Below are positions 32,559 to 33,403 of a stretch of DNA of 33,403 nucleotides, one piece after another (the stretch's first letter is position 1; each line of letters opens with the position of its first letter). The DNA is taken from contig CAYFUT010000025.1 of assembly GCA_964346395.1 (NCBI GenBank), forward strand, positions 1-33,403. The letters run 5' to 3'. The notes under the pieces are model-generated. The model was not told the origin of the DNA and searched no databases. It saw nothing but the letters and a program-made list of their open reading frames with translations. The stretch is from CAYFUT01 sp964346395 (GTDB lineage Bacteria > Bacillota > Halanaerobiia > Halobacteroidales > Halobacteroidaceae). Both the position numbers and the translations under genes were made by a program.

Positions 32559-33335
32559 ATGATTTTAGATGAAATAGTAGCCCATAAACAGCAGGTGGTT
32601 AACCAGGCTAAAAGCCGGGAAACAAAGGAAGAATTAAATACAGCAGCAAAGCAAGCACCTCCGCTGCGGAACTTTAGGGCAGCTTTAACTAGCGGGGGAA
32701 TGGATTTAATTGCGGAAGTAAAAAAAGCGTCTCCTTCCAAGGGAGTTATTCGGGAGGATTTTAAGCCGGTAGCGATTGCTCAGCAATATCAGCAAGCCGG
32801 AGCTAATGCCTTATCAGTTTTAACTGATCAGAAGTTTTTTCAAGGGAAACTGGCGTATATAGCGGGGATAAAGGAAGCAGTAGAGCTGCCGATTCTGCGG
32901 AAAGACTTTATTATTGACCCTTATCAGATATATCAGGCCCGCGCTTATGGAGCTGATGCTATTTTATTGATTGCTGCTATTTTAGAACCGGAGGAAGCTG
33001 AATATTATCTGCAGTTGGCCCGTCAGTTGGGGCTAGATGTTTTGTTAGAAGTGCATAATCAGAGTGAACTAAAGACAGCTTTGCAGATTGGTGCCGATAT
33101 AATTGGGATTAATAACCGTGATTTAACTGTGTTTGATGTTGATTTACAGACTACTATTCAACTACAGCAAGAGATTCCGGAGGATAAAGTGATAGTCAGC
33201 GAAAGCGGGATTCAAGAACAGACCGATATTGAGTTGTTGGCGGATAATAATGTTGATGCGGTCTTGATTGGTGAAGCGCTGATGAGAGCAGACGATATTA
33301 AAGGAAAAATAGGAAATCTATTTAAAGTAAATTGA
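32559..33335 (+). CDS. trpC: Indole-3-glycerol-phosphate synthase
   Basis: The 258-residue TIM-barrel enzyme closes the indole ring from the rearranged phosphoribosylanthranilate. It has the conserved IAEVKKASPSKGVI (catalytic Lys and substrate phosphate contacts), LRKDFIIDPYQI, DAILLIAAIL, GINNRDL and VSESGI. It starts at ATG 32559 immediately after the trpD stop. trpF, trpB and trpA would be expected next but lie beyond the window, and a repeat element starts at the trpC stop. Confidence 0.95.
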   Translation: MILDEIVAHKQQVVNQAKSRETKEELNTAAKQAPPLRNFRAALTSGGMDLIAEVKKASPSKGVIREDFKPVAIAQQYQQAGANALSVLTDQKFFQGKLAYIAGIKEAVELPILRKDFIIDPYQIYQARAYGADAILLIAAILEPEEAEYYLQLARQLGLDVLLEVHNQSELKTALQIGADIIGINNRDLTVFDVDLQTTIQLQQEIPEDKVIVSESGIQEQTDIELLADNNVDAVLIGEALMRADDIKGKIGNLFKVN

Positions 33336-33403
33336 TAATTGAGAATGTACAATGGATATGGTTTCTATGATTTTCATAGCCAGGCTATGCCTGGATAGGA
33401 CAA
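33332..33403 (+). repeat. Interspersed repeat after trpC, copy B, cut by the window end
   Basis: attgataattga at 33333 and aatggatatggtttctatg at 33351-33369 repeat the interior of the mobile element at 1297-1337. It then continues with tcatagccaggctatgcctg, a small inverted repeat. It starts at the trpC stop codon. Confidence 0.65.

Noticed and set aside
1..33403. tRNA or rRNA genes and CRISPR arrays
   Set aside because: I found no cloverleaf, rRNA-like stretch or regularly spaced direct repeats.

Overview
The window looks like a chromosome segment of a halophilic, anaerobic, endospore-forming member of the Halanaerobiales (probably Halobacteroidaceae). Supporting signs are AT-rich DNA with Firmicute-type ribosome binding sites, a ProX-type glycine betaine binding protein with a signal-peptidase-I leader and no lipobox (as in a diderm), oxygen-independent class III ribonucleotide reductase, sporulation genes ytrH and ytrI, and a TRAP-controlled trp operon. 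Three runs of exactly 100 N (8728, 16380, 31424) are placeholder assembly gaps. They cut uvrB, typA and trpG.

Layout: (1) 1-3940, minus strand: an nrd locus of nrdD, nrdG, a 54-residue gene encoding only the NrdD glycyl-radical domain, and a short GIY-YIG gene. Two pairs of NrdR boxes lie upstream. Two copies of a short mobile element with 10-bp target duplications sit in the leader and between nrdD and nrdG. (2) 4020-8727, plus: ctpA, a divergent polysaccharide deacetylase, uvrB. (3) 8925-14427: asnB and proX (minus), thrC (plus) followed by a hepT remnant, zupT (minus). (4) 14515-19230: typA, an aspartate-type aminotransferase, ytrI/ytrH (minus), a DUF3793 gene. (5) 19233-25040: a cluster of selfish DNA, with a third copy of the short element, an omega-RNA/iscB unit, a decayed DDE insertion sequence with 17-bp terminal repeats, and a group I intron in dnaE. 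(6) 27317-28756: pgpA and a DUF368 undecaprenyl-phosphate translocase. (7) 28753-33335: mtrB (TRAP) and trpE-G-D-C.

The strongest points for follow-up are these. First, NrdD stops before its glycyl-radical motif, and that motif is encoded separately downstream of nrdG, so the reductase must work as a split enzyme or not at all. Second, the mtrB-trpE leader holds ten (G/U)AG triplets at an exact 5-nt period, an antiterminator/terminator pair, and a short ORF with tandem Trp codons inside the terminator. Third, the intron splits dnaE one codon before the first of its two catalytic aspartates. Fourth, the short mobile element family has conserved ends and unrelated interiors.
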